A stretch of 64,000 nt of DNA from Mesorhizobium sp. AR10 (GCF_024746795.1 NZ_CP080524.1:2272001-2336000), one strand, 5' to 3'; positions 9,291 to 18,581 are shown, numbered from the stretch's first letter. The notes: generated by a model from the letters alone, not told the origin. Program-made: numbers and translations.

Positions 9291-10435
9291 TCAATGGGCC
9301 CCCGAGTCGACGTTCCCGTCAGATCCGCTGGGCGGCAGGATTCGGCCCATGGCGCGCTCTGCGTCAACCAGCGCCTGCGCAATGGTAGCGAACTCTTCCA
9401 CGGAGGTGGACATTGGTTCAACCGGGCGGCCGTGGCCCAGCGCATCAGCGCGAGCCGCCAGATCTCTAGCGGCCCCGGTGAAGTGTTTGCCTACGACGTA
9501 GGCAAGAGCTGCCGACACGAAAAGGGCGAGGAGGCCGATCCCGCAAATCGCCGCGAGCGAACGCCACAGCGGCGCCTGCACCTGAGAAAGCGGCACGTTG
9601 GCGGTATAGAACCAATCGGAATAAGAGGATCGGTAGTAGCCCGCCAGCAGCGTGGTGCCCTCGAAGTTGCGGGACGTGAAGCTGCCGGAGCGGCCAACGA
9701 TTTTTTCGAGATATTCGGGCAATCCGGGCTTGCCGGTCATCTCTTCATGCGACCTGGAACGTGCCACGTAACTTCCATCGTGATCGCCAACACCAACCGT
9801 CCACCCCTCAGGCACAGCAGGCATCATCACATCGCGTATGCGCGCGGTTGGGACAGAAATTGAAAGGACCAGGTCTTCGCCCGTCGGCGCCGGCACCCGT
9901 ATGGCAACGGCGATGCGCTGATCTTTGGAACCCTTGCCGGCGAAGACATCGCTGACAAAAGTGCCAGACGCCCTGAGTTTCTCCAGATCCCTCGCCGGCA
10001 TCGGTTCGACCGGCGGCAGAACTGCACCGTGCCCGATCTCTGTATTCAACAGTTGATTGCGACCTGAATCGCGAAGGACAATGATCCGGTCCGTCCCTTC
10101 GACCAGGCTGAGCGCTTCCCTGCGAAAGGCCTCCAGATCGCCATTGGCCAGACCAGGCGATTTCGACAGGCCGTTGAGAGTCGTTTGGAGATTGGCCAGT
10201 TCGCCCTCGACGACGAGCGAAACCTGCCGGGCCGTTTGGCGAGCGTCCTGTTCGAAGCGGGACCGCTCATGCACAGCATACTGGACCAGCAGATAGGCCG
10301 CGAAGAGCCAGACCGGTATACCGCGGCCGCGATCAGACCAAGCAGGTGCGATCGAGTTGATCGACGAGGCAAATGCTGTTTCCCCTGCCGCCTCAGAAAA
10401 CTCGCCAACCATAATCGCAAGCCGGGGAACAGCAA
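9291..10435 (-). pseudogene. Cache-type membrane sensor, frameshifted and without kinase
   Basis: The main frame encodes a membrane anchor (VWLFAAYLLVQYAV), a coiled stretch (RFEQDARQTARQ), a periplasmic double-Cache-like domain of about 210 residues ending near SDWFYTANVPLSQ, a second helix (LLALFVSAALAYVVG) and a HAMP-like piece ending VEEFATIAQALVDAERAM. It then stops at 9291 with no HisKA, HWE or HATPase region. The natural N-terminus (LFPGLRLWLASFLRRQ) lies in another frame from 10435, requiring a shift near 10,320. It looks like the sensory half of a histidine kinase that lost its transmitter. Confidence 0.7.
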
Positions 10436-10590
10436 GGGTTAGTTGACGCGAACCGTTGCAACGGCGCCGGTGACTTTTTGGACGATGCAGCTCGCCAGCC
10501 AGGAGGACGGTGTGACCCAGGTCGCCAACGTGGCGTCGGCATCGCCTCTCTCGATGCTCAACACCAAGTTGGTCTTTGCTCAGTCGGATT

Positions 10591-11454
10591 TCATCTGCGC
10601 TCGCCGCTCAAGAACGCTTCGGTCGCCGCGAGAAATTCGTGAGCACCTTCGAAGTACGCGAGGTGCCCGGCATTGATTTCCCTGCAAGCCGATCCGGGGA
10701 TGTAGGTTGCGAGCTCCGGTGTGGTTGTTACGATTTGATCGTGAGCACAGGTGACCACGAGCGTCGGGCAGGTCACCATTCTGGATTGATCGCGTATGTC
10801 CGCCACCATATCGAGGGTCACCTGACGTTCTATGCCCTCCCAGTTCGCGAATGGCATGTATCCTGTGATCATGTCTTCGACTGCACCGACGCCCAGTTTC
10901 GAGATGAACGCGGGCGTAAGCCCGGTGAGCAGGAGCAGTCGGAGGAATGCCGTGCGGTTGGTTCGAAGAAGATCGAGCCAAAGCTCGAATTCGAGCCGCA
11001 ATCGTGGCTCAGCACCCGACGGAAAGCCGGCCACCAGAACGAGCGAGCGCACGAGATCCGGCGCTGTGGTAGCAAGCTGGACCGCAACCGACGCCCCGAG
11101 CGAATGTCCGATCACATCGAACCGGCCAACTCCAGATGCCTCTGCCACTGCCCTTACCTGGTTCGCGAGCTTCTGAAGGGTGAGGGCGCTGCCATCATCC
11201 ACGGTGTCTCCGGAGCCGGAATAGTCCAGACTGACGACAGTCCGGGTTTTGCCCAGTTCTCCAATCACAGGACCCCAATGAACATCGAGCGCAGCCGTCC
11301 CATTCACAAGCACAATGGCCGGCCCCTGTCCCTGGACCCGGTATGCGACGCGCGCGCCATCGACGTTGACAAATCTTGCCCTTGTCACGACCGGACCTGC
11401 CTGGCCCAGAGCATGATTTTGATGCTCGACCCGAAGTTCATTCTGGCTGGTCAT
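10591..11454 (-). CDS. Alpha/beta hydrolase
   Basis: 287 residues from ATG 11454, chosen because AAGGAG lies nine bases upstream; the frame extends further but without a ribosome site. The fold reads VNGTAALDVHWGPVI, SLDYSGSGDT, nucleophile in DVIGHSLGASVA, acid in TCAHDQIV and histidine in NAGHLAYFE. No signal peptide, so it is cytoplasmic. It lies 62 bases downstream of an NTF2-like gene on the same strand and may be co-transcribed with it. The related families include lactonases and meta-cleavage hydrolases; the substrate is not predictable. Confidence 0.85.
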   Translation of the reverse strand: MTSQNELRVEHQNHALGQAGPVVTRARFVNVDGARVAYRVQGQGPAIVLVNGTAALDVHWGPVIGELGKTRTVVSLDYSGSGDTVDDGSALTLQKLANQVRAVAEASGVGRFDVIGHSLGASVAVQLATTAPDLVRSLVLVAGFPSGAEPRLRLEFELWLDLLRTNRTAFLRLLLLTGLTPAFISKLGVGAVEDMITGYMPFANWEGIERQVTLDMVADIRDQSRMVTCPTLVVTCAHDQIVTTTPELATYIPGSACREINAGHLAYFEGAHEFLAATEAFLSGERR

Positions 11455-11516
11455 CGGAGGTTCTCCTTCGCATGGAATGTGGTTTGGCGTGTCCATTGCC
11501 TGGACGCGTGCCGCGG

Positions 11517-12044
11517 CTATTTGAGTTGGGTGTTTGCGATCGGCAGGATGGAAGCCACATGCCAGCCGGTTGCCTCGCGAACGAACGTTTGGCTGATCAG
11601 AAACGTGCTGTCCTGAGGCGGCTCGCCTGGAAGGCCTCGCGTGAAAACGATGGGGACAAGAATCTGCATTACATCGTTGGAGATCGCGGCTACGCGAAAA
11701 TTCGACATGTCGGGTTTGAGGTGCCATGTGCCTGCATAATATTCCTTGAACTGGTCGGCGACCGCCTCGGCCCCCCTCGTTTCCACACCTCGCGAAAACA
11801 AGAGCATGCTGGGCGAATTCCAGAGCATGGCTCTCACATCGTCCGCGTTGTGCGCATTCTGCGCGGCTACGAATCTCTTAAAGAGGGCGCGGGCCTCGGT
11901 TTCGTCTGCGGCGGCGGATGCGTGTCCGCCCGATGCGACTACCACGACGAGAAAAAGGAGCGCGGCCGGCACCCGGAGATAGCGTCGACCGGGAGCCGAC
12001 AGCCGAAGCATCACGGAAATCATCGAATTTATGGAATGGGTCAC
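11517..12044 (-). CDS. Exported NTF2/SnoaL-like protein
   Basis: 175 residues with a long N-terminal leader: a hydrophobic core at about 26-38 (VPAALLFLVVVVASGG) and a probable cleavage after HASAAA. The mature part reads as a cone-shaped SnoaL/DUF4440-type fold: RALFKRFVAAQNAHNADDVR, a central DQFKEYY and a C-terminal TGWHVASILPI strand. Such proteins are isomerase-like or binding domains. A twin palindrome lies just upstream at 12068-12100, which suggests tight regulation of this gene and possibly of the hydrolase after it. Confidence 0.7.
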   Translation of the reverse strand: MTHSINSMISVMLRLSAPGRRYLRVPAALLFLVVVVASGGHASAAADETEARALFKRFVAAQNAHNADDVRAMLWNSPSMLLFSRGVETRGAEAVADQFKEYYAGTWHLKPDMSNFRVAAISNDVMQILVPIVFTRGLPGEPPQDSTFLISQTFVREATGWHVASILPIANTQLK

Positions 12045-12067
12045 CCTAGCCTCTCTGTGTTAATCAT

Positions 12068-12100
12068 GGCATATGCCGCTAATTATCGGCATATGCCGAT
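12068..12100. promoter_or_regulatory. Twin palindromic operator
   Basis: Two copies of GGCATATGCC, at 12068-12077 and inside the perfect 16-base palindrome ATCGGCATATGCCGAT at 12085-12100. Their centres are exactly 20 bases apart, about two helical turns. It lies 24 bases upstream of the NTF2-like start, so a dimeric repressor could bind both sites on one DNA face. Which regulator binds it is unknown. Confidence 0.65.
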
Positions 12101-12210
12101 TTTTCAAGTCGCGGGGCTGGAACATCACATGAACGTGAAGTAGCGTTCCCGTGGAACTCCGACCGATCGCATAGATCGTCGCCCTGCCGCTTCCAAAGTG
12201 ATGGCGGTCG

Positions 12211-13005
12211 TCATGGCTTTGTCCTGCGTTGAAGTAGTTTGGATCGCAGACTCCCCGGCAAGCTGGCGAGCGAGCGCATCAGCTGTGTGACGTCTCCTGT
12301 GATAAGGCCGTTGCGCAACTCCGCCAACCGCGTCAGTGCCATGTCGCGGCGCTCGCCGAGCTTGGCGTGGTCGTCGGCGGTCAGGTCCTGCATGACCTCC
12401 TTCAACTGGGAAGCGCTGAGGTCTGTGCAGTAGAGGGGGCTGCCCAGCTGTTGGCGCCAGGACGCGTCAAGACCGCCGGCGTCGATCCCGTCGAAGCCGA
12501 TCTCGTCGATGAGGCCGATCACAACGCTCTTGGCCCGCTGGTCGTCGCCTGCGACCGGCAGGGCGATGCGCTCCGGCGAGCCTTTGGGGCGCCCCCGCTT
12601 TCGGAGGCTGTCAATCGAGATGCTGTTGAATGCCTTGACGACCGGTCGTCCCAACTGCTCGGCGACCCACTTCGTCTCGGGCACGCCCTTTTCCAACGAC
12701 TCTATGCGCCCGTCACGAAAGGAAGCGTAGTTGGCCGTGTCGACCACGATAAGGTCGTGGCGCGCGCCATCGAACAGATTAGCCGGCAACTGCTGGATAG
12801 CTTTCATCGGCACCGAGATGATCAGGACGTCCGACTGCTTAGCGATATCGACGACTGACACTGCCATCGCGCCGACTTCCTTTGCCAAGTCGGCGAGGGT
12901 CTCGGGGCCTCGGGAGTTGGCGATCCGCACGCTATGCCCCGCATCCTTGAACTTTCGTGCGAGGCAGGCGCCGATTTTGCCGGCGCCAATCAGACCGATT
13001 TGCAT
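12211..13005 (-). CDS. NAD(P)-binding F420-reductase-like oxidoreductase
   Basis: 264 residues. The N-terminal Rossmann motif IGLIGAGKIGACLARKF, NADP-type IANSRGPETLADL, IISVPMKAIQQLP and VDTANY match the NADPH:F420 oxidoreductase-like family (NADP_oxidoreductase, coenzyme F420-dependent type). Many bacterial members do not use F420. The C-terminal third is helical. The start ATG 13005 gives the glycine motif at residues 6-11, as normal for the family. It is 59 bases from the upstream quinone-oxidoreductase gene on the same strand and may share its transcript. Confidence 0.8.
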   Translation of the reverse strand: MQIGLIGAGKIGACLARKFKDAGHSVRIANSRGPETLADLAKEVGAMAVSVVDIAKQSDVLIISVPMKAIQQLPANLFDGARHDLIVVDTANYASFRDGRIESLEKGVPETKWVAEQLGRPVVKAFNSISIDSLRKRGRPKGSPERIALPVAGDDQRAKSVVIGLIDEIGFDGIDAGGLDASWRQQLGSPLYCTDLSASQLKEVMQDLTADDHAKLGERRDMALTRLAELRNGLITGDVTQLMRSLASLPGSLRSKLLQRRTKP

Positions 13006-13064
13006 GGTTACTCCAGTTCTAGATCTGTGCGCACAATGTTAGCTCCGCGTGACGTCCGATCTCG

Positions 13065-13991
13065 TCAGGCGGCCTCGGGAACGAGGACGATCTTTCCTGG
13101 TCCGCAGGCCCTTGCCTTCAGGGCGTCCTGGGCGATTGCGGCATCTGCCAAGGCAAATGAGGCGGCAACCGTTACCCGGAGCGAGCCAGCTTCAACCAGA
13201 TCAACTAGCCGCAAGAGAATCCCGGTATCCGGTCGGGCAAATACTGTCGTTACCCCGGAGCCGCCATCTGCTATGGAGCAGACGCGCGCACCTGGCGCCG
13301 CTGCAGACATAGCCTTAGCCAATGCGCCTTGGCCGGCGCAATCCACGATGGCCGTCACGCCGGCCGGAGCGTGCTTTCTGATCTGTTCAGCGACGTCGTC
13401 ACCATACTGGACGGGTTCCGCGCCGATCGATTTCACATAGGTTTGGCGTGAGGCAGAGGCGCTTCCAATGACGGTAGCTCCTGACATTACTGCCAACTGG
13501 GTCGCCAGCGAGCCGACGCCTCCTGAAGCACCGAGCACAAGAACAATATCCGACTCGGATGCGCGCAATGTATCAATCACCGCGCGATAGGCAGTCATAC
13601 CAGCAAGCGGGAGCCCGGCCGCTTCGCCCCAGGGAACGTTCTTCGGCTTTCGCCATAAGCGTTCCACCGGAACGCTCACAAGCTCGGCATAGGTGCCGCT
13701 GTGTAGGATTTCCTGATGCGTATAGGCGATGACTTCATCGCCCGGTTGGAATTCGACCACGCCTGCTCCCACACGCTCGACGATGCCGGCGATGTCCCAT
13801 CCGGGTACGACCGGAAACCACGTCTCCATCAGGCTCTCGCCAAAACCGGCCTGCAACGCGATATCGGCCGGATTGATGGCCGCGGCCTTCATCCGGACGA
13901 TCACCGCGTTCTGCGACAGCTTAGGCTCTGGCAAATCACCGTATTGGAGGACTTCCGATCCCCCAAAGCGGCTATAAGAAACGCCCTTCAT
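13065..13991 (-). CDS. Quinone oxidoreductase-like MDR protein
   Basis: 308 residues of the medium-chain dehydrogenase/reductase family without structural zinc cysteines. The GroES-like domain has AAAINPADIALQAG and VVPGWDIAGIVERVGAGV. The Rossmann domain has VLVLGASGGVGSLATQLA near residue 150. These NADPH-dependent enzymes reduce quinones or enals. The short spacing (9 bases) to the upstream SnoaL-like gene, and the divergent Rrf2 regulator beyond it, suggest an Rrf2-controlled operon of 14001-14474, 13065-13991 and possibly 12211-13005. Confidence 0.85.
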   Translation of the reverse strand: MKGVSYSRFGGSEVLQYGDLPEPKLSQNAVIVRMKAAAINPADIALQAGFGESLMETWFPVVPGWDIAGIVERVGAGVVEFQPGDEVIAYTHQEILHSGTYAELVSVPVERLWRKPKNVPWGEAAGLPLAGMTAYRAVIDTLRASESDIVLVLGASGGVGSLATQLAVMSGATVIGSASASRQTYVKSIGAEPVQYGDDVAEQIRKHAPAGVTAIVDCAGQGALAKAMSAAAPGARVCSIADGGSGVTTVFARPDTGILLRLVDLVEAGSLRVTVAASFALADAAIAQDALKARACGPGKIVLVPEAA

Positions 13992-14000
13992 ATACTTCTC

Positions 14001-14474
14001 CTAGAAGGCGTACGGGATGTCGTGATAGATGCGGTTGTGCGCTATCATCCAGCGCCCATCGACTTTCTTCAGGATCGGCCGGTAGTAGCCACTCTCGATC
14101 GGGGTGATGGTTCCTTGCGCACCAAAAGCCCCTGCCGGCCAGCCGCCTTCAGGCTTCTCCTTACCGACAACGTTGAACACCACAAAATGGACATCGAGCG
14201 TCGCGGTGTCGCCTTTCACTTCGATGATTGAGTCAGAGGTGATGTGATGGCTCCACCCCCGCGGCGGATGCGGCTTCATCAAATTGGTAACGCCGTCGCC
14301 GATGGCTTTCGCCCCGACCAACTCGCCAAGAAGCTCAGCCGTGCCTGCATTGTTGTAGAAAATCTCAGTCTTGCCTTCGGGCAGGAAGATCTTGCTCATT
14401 GCCGCTCCGTCTCGGTAGTCGGCCGCCCGGACGTATCGCGCCATCACCTCTTGAATTTCACGTTCGTCAGACAT
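14001..14474 (-). CDS. SnoaL-like/NTF2-fold protein
   Basis: 157 residues from ATG 14474, with AAGGAG nine bases upstream. It opens with the helix EIQEVMARYVRAADYRDGAA, then the family's sheet region with HHITSDSIIEVKGDTATL and the closing VDGRWMIAHNRIYHDIP. No signal peptide. It is a predicted polyketide-cyclase/dehydratase-like or binding protein. It is first in the leftward operon facing the Rrf2 gene. Confidence 0.8.
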   Translation of the reverse strand: MSDEREIQEVMARYVRAADYRDGAAMSKIFLPEGKTEIFYNNAGTAELLGELVGAKAIGDGVTNLMKPHPPRGWSHHITSDSIIEVKGDTATLDVHFVVFNVVGKEKPEGGWPAGAFGAQGTITPIESGYYRPILKKVDGRWMIAHNRIYHDIPYAF

Positions 14475-14508
14475 TGAAGGTCTCCTTGAGAAAATATGAT
14501 CCCATGAT

Positions 14509-14553
14509 AGATACATATCTTGAACTTGATATGCAAGAGTAAAAGATACATAT
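14509..14553. promoter_or_regulatory. Direct-repeat candidate Rrf2 operator
   Basis: AGATACATAT occurs at 14509-14518 and again at 14544-14553, 35 bases apart, with a related TTGATATGC between them. It occupies the whole gap between the divergent SnoaL-like and Rrf2 genes. That position fits autoregulation plus control of the operon. Confidence 0.5.
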
Positions 14554-14574
14554 TTGACCGACCAGGAGCAGATG

Positions 14575-15015
14575 ATGATCGATGTCCGTTTCCCGACCGC
14601 CTTGCAGATGATGCTCAGCCTGGCGCTGGCTCAGGCCGAAGAGGTCGAACCGTTGAGTTCCGCTGAGTTGGCCGAGGGGGTGGATTCCAATCCAACCTTC
14701 GTCAGGCGATTGTTGGTGCCGCTGATCCAGGCGGGCCTTGTTCGTTCGACCATGGGACGAGACGGGGGTGTGAGCCTGAGTGTCGACGCCGCCGCGATCA
14801 CGCTCGGCGAAATCTATAGGGCGACCATGGGCGACAAGAGGCTGTGGACCGGACGGAGCGATATCCCCCACCGATGCGTCGTCACTCGTAATGTCGAACG
14901 ATTCTTTGGGAACTTGACCGATGAGGTCGATGAGTCGGTGGTGCGCCTGTTGGGGGGGCGGACGCTGGCCGATGCCCTCTTGGAGCTTCGCACCCTCGAT
15001 GCGGCCCGCGTTTAG
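14575..15015 (+). CDS. Rrf2-family transcriptional regulator
   Basis: 146 residues with the Rrf2 winged helix: ALQMMLSLALAQAE, SSAELAEGVDSNPTFVRRLL (recognition helix) and GLVRSTMGRDGGVSLSVDA (wing). The C-terminal part has only one obvious cysteine (HRCVV), so an iron-sulfur cluster with three cysteines is unlikely. This suits the Rrf2 group that senses redox-active small molecules. The start at ATG 14575 has AGGAG six bases upstream; ATG 14572 is possible. It is divergent from the SnoaL-like/quinone-oxidoreductase operon. Confidence 0.85.
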   Translation: MIDVRFPTALQMMLSLALAQAEEVEPLSSAELAEGVDSNPTFVRRLLVPLIQAGLVRSTMGRDGGVSLSVDAAAITLGEIYRATMGDKRLWTGRSDIPHRCVVTRNVERFFGNLTDEVDESVVRLLGGRTLADALLELRTLDAARV

Positions 15016-15103
15016 AAAGAGGATCGAAACCACCGCTGGCGCCACGCCAATCGTAGGCGAAGCGACCGAGATCCGATCGCCCGACACGATGACGCTTTTG
15101 CCG

Positions 15104-15391
15104 TCACAGACCCTCGACGACAAAACCTCGATAGGACGCGCCCTTGAAGCGGTGCTGCGCGACAGCCTGATAGTCCGGGCTGCGATACCAGGCCAAAGCT
15201 GCGTCGATTGTTGGAAATCCGGCGATCGTCACGGCCTCGGGTGCTGGCCCTTCCAACACCTCCAGCCTGCCATTTGCGGCAAGGACCTGCATTGGGAACC
15301 TTTCGAGCACTGATCCTACGGAGCTGGCGTAGATATTCAGCTCCTTCTGATCATGTGTTTGCTCGCGGATATAGATGACATAGGCGACCAT
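15104..15391 (-). CDS. DUF1330-family protein
   Basis: 95 residues from ATG 15391, with GGAG and an eight-base spacing. The text AYVIYIREQ, LEVLEGPAPEAVTIAGFPT and ALAWYRSPDYQAVAQHR matches the ferredoxin-like DUF1330 family. Cytoplasmic; function unknown. It lies 84 bases upstream of the disrupted alcohol dehydrogenase stop, on the same strand, and converges with the Rrf2 gene. Confidence 0.8.
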   Translation of the reverse strand: MVAYVIYIREQTHDQKELNIYASSVGSVLERFPMQVLAANGRLEVLEGPAPEAVTIAGFPTIDAALAWYRSPDYQAVAQHRFKGASYRGFVVEGL

Positions 15392-15474
15392 TCGCGTTTC
15401 TCCGACTAGGGCCTGTGCGGCTGACAACGCGGTTGTTCATGCCTCGTCCGCGTTCCTTTGAGTCCGGCAGGGGA

Positions 15475-16469
15475 TCAGTGCTGGATGACGACCTTGCCCA
15501 CGATGTTGCGCGCGCCGTAGTGGGTGATGGCCGCCTTGGCGTCGTCGAACGCATGGACGCTGTCGATTACCGGCCGGATGCCATGCTGCTCCATCGCCCG
15601 GCACATGTCCTCGAGATCCCGGCGGCTTCCAACCGTCACCGCGCGAAAGCCGACCCGGCTCATGAACATGGTCATGAAGTCGACGCCACCTTCATACCCG
15701 GCCAGGATGCCAACGATGGAGATTTCCCCGCCAACCGCGGAGGCCTTCATCGACTGGGGCAGGGTCGCGGGACCGCCCACTTCGACAACGCGATCGACGC
15801 CGCGGCCGTTGGTGAGTTCGCGGACCGCGTCACCCCACTCCGGCGTCGCATTGTAATCGATGACGGCGTGCGCACCGAGCCGGCGAAGCAACGGCGCCTT
15901 CTCATGGCTGGAGGTCGTCGAAATCACCCTGGCGCCAAGCGCAACGGCCAGCTGCACGGCGAACAGTGACACGCCCCCGGTGCCCTGAGTGAGCACCACA
16001 TCGCCGGCGCGAACACCAGCAAGTGCCGACCATGCCGTCACCGCGGCGCAGGAGAGCGTAGCGCCTTCCTCGAAGCTCATGTGCGATGGCATGGGAACAA
16101 GGATCTCCGCGTTGACCACCTTGTATTCCGTCAGCCAGCCGTCGTGATCGACGACCCACTGCTCGTGTTGCGTGTTCAGCGTTCCGCCAAACCAGTTGGG
16201 AAGGAAGGAATTGACGACCTTGTCGCCGACCCGGAAGCGCTTGACGCCTTCACCGATAGCCTCGATTTCGCCGGCGCCATCCGACAGCGGCACGCGGCCC
16301 ATTGGAACGGGCGGCTGATACTGGCCGGCAAAAATGGCAGATCGCGGAAATTGAGCGACGACGCCCTGACGCGGACCAGCACTTCACCTCGGCCCGGTTG
16401 CGGAATCTCGCTCTCTTTGATGATCAGGCTGCGCGGTCCGCCAAAGCTGTTGATGTGGAATGAACGCAT
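15475..16469 (-). pseudogene. NAD(P)-dependent alcohol dehydrogenase, frameshifted
   Basis: The start at ATG 16469 has CAGGAG upstream and gives MRSFHINSFGGPRSLIIKES up to SSLNFRDL. After a one-base shift near 16,340 the protein continues in another frame as GQYQPPVPMGRVPLSDGAG through VVLTQGTGGVSLFAVQLA (Rossmann motif), to IVGKVVIQH at the stop. It is a zinc-type MDR alcohol dehydrogenase of the LNFRD group. Joined, the length is normal, so one indel is the only defect seen. A LysR gene is divergently placed 118 bases away and probably controlled it. Confidence 0.8.
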
Positions 16470-16587
16470 GGACTTGCTCCTGGGCTTGATGCCTTGTGAT
16501 TTCTTCCTACCGGGAGCATGATTGTTTGATAATCGCCCTATATTGGTACGACCTGTGCAGCCAGACTTCACAATAGATCGCGCGCGC

Positions 16588-17508
16588 ATGGACGGCGTGG
16601 TCATGTTTCTGGCCGTTGCCGAGCTGCGGGGGTTTCGGGCCGCGGCCGCGCGTCTTGGGGTGACGCCTTCCGCTGTGAGCCAAGCAATTCGGAACCTTGA
16701 GGCGCGGGTCGGCTCACCTCTTTTTGTGCGGACAACCAGAAGCGTAAACCTGACGGAGGCGGGCGAACGGCTTCTTGCCCACGCGCGGCCGGCCGCGGAT
16801 ATGTTGAGCGCCGGCATCGACGCTGCCGGCGGGTTGGGCGACGACGTGCGGGGAAAGCTGCGCATCAACGCGCCGCGAGCGGCCCTGCCGTTGCTGATCA
16901 ACCGCCTGCTGCCCGATTTTCTGGCAGCCCACCCACAGATCCAGCTCGAACTCACTGGCGAGGATCGTCCTATCGATATCGTCGCGGAAGGGTATGACGC
17001 CGGCATACGGCTCGGCGATTTCGTCGAAATGGATATGGTCTCCATTCGTCTGACGCCGGCCGAGCGGTTTGTTGTGGTGGGCACGCCGAGTGTATTCAAG
17101 GCGCAAGGGCGGCCGGTGCGCCCCGAAGATCTGCACGGCTTCCGCTGCATCCTTTATCGGACCGATGCGAGTGGTGCGGACCACTGGCGATTTGTCGTTC
17201 GGGGGCGGCCTGTCACCATTGCGGTCACAGGCCCGCTGGTGATCAATGATGTTGATTCGTGCATCAGGGCGGCACTGCGCGGTGTTGGATTGTTCCGCCT
17301 GCCGCGTTCGCTCGTGATGCCCTATCTGGATACCGGGGCGCTTGAGACCGCGCTCGATGCTTTTGGCGAAGATGTGCCCGGCCTCTCGCTCTACCACCCA
17401 AGTCGCAGCCAGACGCTGCCCAAATTGCGTGCCTTTATCGAGTTCGCGGTCGCCCGCATGCGTCATCCGGTGAGCGCCGCCGACTATTTACCCACCGCGG
17501 TGGACTAG
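16588..17508 (+). CDS. LysR-family transcriptional regulator
   Basis: 306 residues from ATG 16588. The helix-turn-helix is AVAELRGFRAAAARLGVTPS AVSQAIRNLEARVG with LFVRTTRSVNLTEAGERLL. The substrate-binding domain follows (KLRINAPRAALP; EGYDAGIRLGDFVEMDMV). No good ribosome site was seen for this ATG, and a TTG at 16522 would add 22 residues. The divergent arrangement with the alcohol dehydrogenase pseudogene suggests that gene was its target; whether another target remains is unknown. Confidence 0.85.
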   Translation: MDGVVMFLAVAELRGFRAAAARLGVTPSAVSQAIRNLEARVGSPLFVRTTRSVNLTEAGERLLAHARPAADMLSAGIDAAGGLGDDVRGKLRINAPRAALPLLINRLLPDFLAAHPQIQLELTGEDRPIDIVAEGYDAGIRLGDFVEMDMVSIRLTPAERFVVVGTPSVFKAQGRPVRPEDLHGFRCILYRTDASGADHWRFVVRGRPVTIAVTGPLVINDVDSCIRAALRGVGLFRLPRSLVMPYLDTGALETALDAFGEDVPGLSLYHPSRSQTLPKLRAFIEFAVARMRHPVSAADYLPTAVD

Positions 17509-17652
17509 CAGGCTTTAGGGGCCGCGCTTCAAGCTAGCCGGATAAGGTCCTCGACCGTTCGCCGAACAGTCCGAGCGGCTCGATGCCGCCTGACAGGATC
17601 CGGTCGGCGGTCTCCTTATTTGTGGGAGGGCTTTCCAGGAGGCGGACTCCGC

Positions 17653-18471
17653 TTATGCGAAGTTCAAAGCAATCTTTGCCAGATATTCCTCAATCGGAAC
17701 CGCATTACGAAGCGCCATCAAGTCGTTACCCGCCTGCCCCAAAAGCGTCCTGAATTTCTGGCTTTCGCCAGTCGCCAAGGCATGAATCTCATCGACGATC
17801 GTTTGCGGATCGTCCAGCGCGTCTTCGGTCACTCCGGAGAACATGGCATTCACCTTGCCGACAACATCGTCGTAATCCTTGATCTCGGGATGCGTGTTGA
17901 ACACCACACTATTCAGGAAATTGTTCCCCTTCGAACCACCCTGCTCGATGAGGCGCAGTTCGATATTCAGCGGCTTCAACTCGTAATAAAGCCCCTCCGT
18001 GAGGCCTTCGAGGGCAAACTTCGACATATTGTAGAGGGAGCCGGTGGGCACCGCACTCAATACGCCCATGAACGAGCTTATGTTTATGAACATGCCACCT
18101 TTATTGGCGCGGAAGTGCGGCAAGAAACCACGAATGACGTTGATGGGGCCGCGTACATTTAGCGCGAACTGCCAATCAATCGTACTTTCTTCGGCGAACT
18201 CCAGAGGTCCGTAGGAGCCAGCGCCGGCATTGTTGACCACTACGTCGATCTTCCCGAAGGCAGCGATGGCTTGCTCCGTCGCTACCTGCACTTGCTGGAC
18301 ATCCGTTACATCCAGCTTGAAAATCTTGATGTTGTCATATGCGGACAGCTCGCTTTCCTTTTCCGGCGTCCGCATGGTAGCCGCCACGTTCCAGCCTCGC
18401 TTTGCGAAATGGAGCGCCGTTAATTTACCCAGGCCGCTACTGGTGCCGGTAATGAATATCGTCTTGGTCAT
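17653..18471 (-). CDS. Short-chain dehydrogenase/reductase (SDR)
   Basis: 272 residues of a classical SDR: cofactor motif TGTSSGLG at 8-15, VNNAG near residue 84, catalytic serine in NISSFMG and the YxxxK pair in SLYNMSKFALEG. The acidic D in LDVTD agrees with usual SDRs. It probably reduces a carbonyl with NAD(P)H. A TetR gene lies upstream on the same strand, and a site resembling that regulator's operator (18599-18610) is 130 bases from the start, so it is likely repressed by it. Confidence 0.9.
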   Translation of the reverse strand: MTKTIFITGTSSGLGKLTALHFAKRGWNVAATMRTPEKESELSAYDNIKIFKLDVTDVQQVQVATEQAIAAFGKIDVVVNNAGAGSYGPLEFAEESTIDWQFALNVRGPINVIRGFLPHFRANKGGMFINISSFMGVLSAVPTGSLYNMSKFALEGLTEGLYYELKPLNIELRLIEQGGSKGNNFLNSVVFNTHPEIKDYDDVVGKVNAMFSGVTEDALDDPQTIVDEIHALATGESQKFRTLLGQAGNDLMALRNAVPIEEYLAKIALNFA

Positions 18472-18502
18472 GTCTTCATCCTGTTTGTCATTGTTGCACT
18501 AG

Positions 18503-18531
18503 ATGCCGAGTAGCTTCTTTGCGCTCGGCAT
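18503..18531. repeat. Hairpin upstream of SDR gene
   Basis: ATGCCGAG and its exact reverse complement CTCGGCAT form an 8-base stem with a 13-base loop. It overlaps the stop of the short frame at 18531-18581 and lies in the leader of the SDR transcript, so it could act as an attenuator or be a decayed gene end. Confidence 0.5.
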
Positions 18532-18581
18532 TACTCCAGCATCTCCTGGCCGCCTGTACCGTTCATCACAACCGCTCTCAT
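18531..18581 (-). pseudogene. 16-codon frame, N-terminal remnant of a quinone oxidoreductase
   Basis: ATG 18581 has AAGGAG nine bases upstream and encodes MRAVVMNGTGGQEMLE followed by TAA. This is the classic first strand of MDR quinone oxidoreductases, but nothing of the rest remains. It is either the 5' scrap of a lost gene or a leader peptide ahead of the SDR. Confidence 0.5.
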
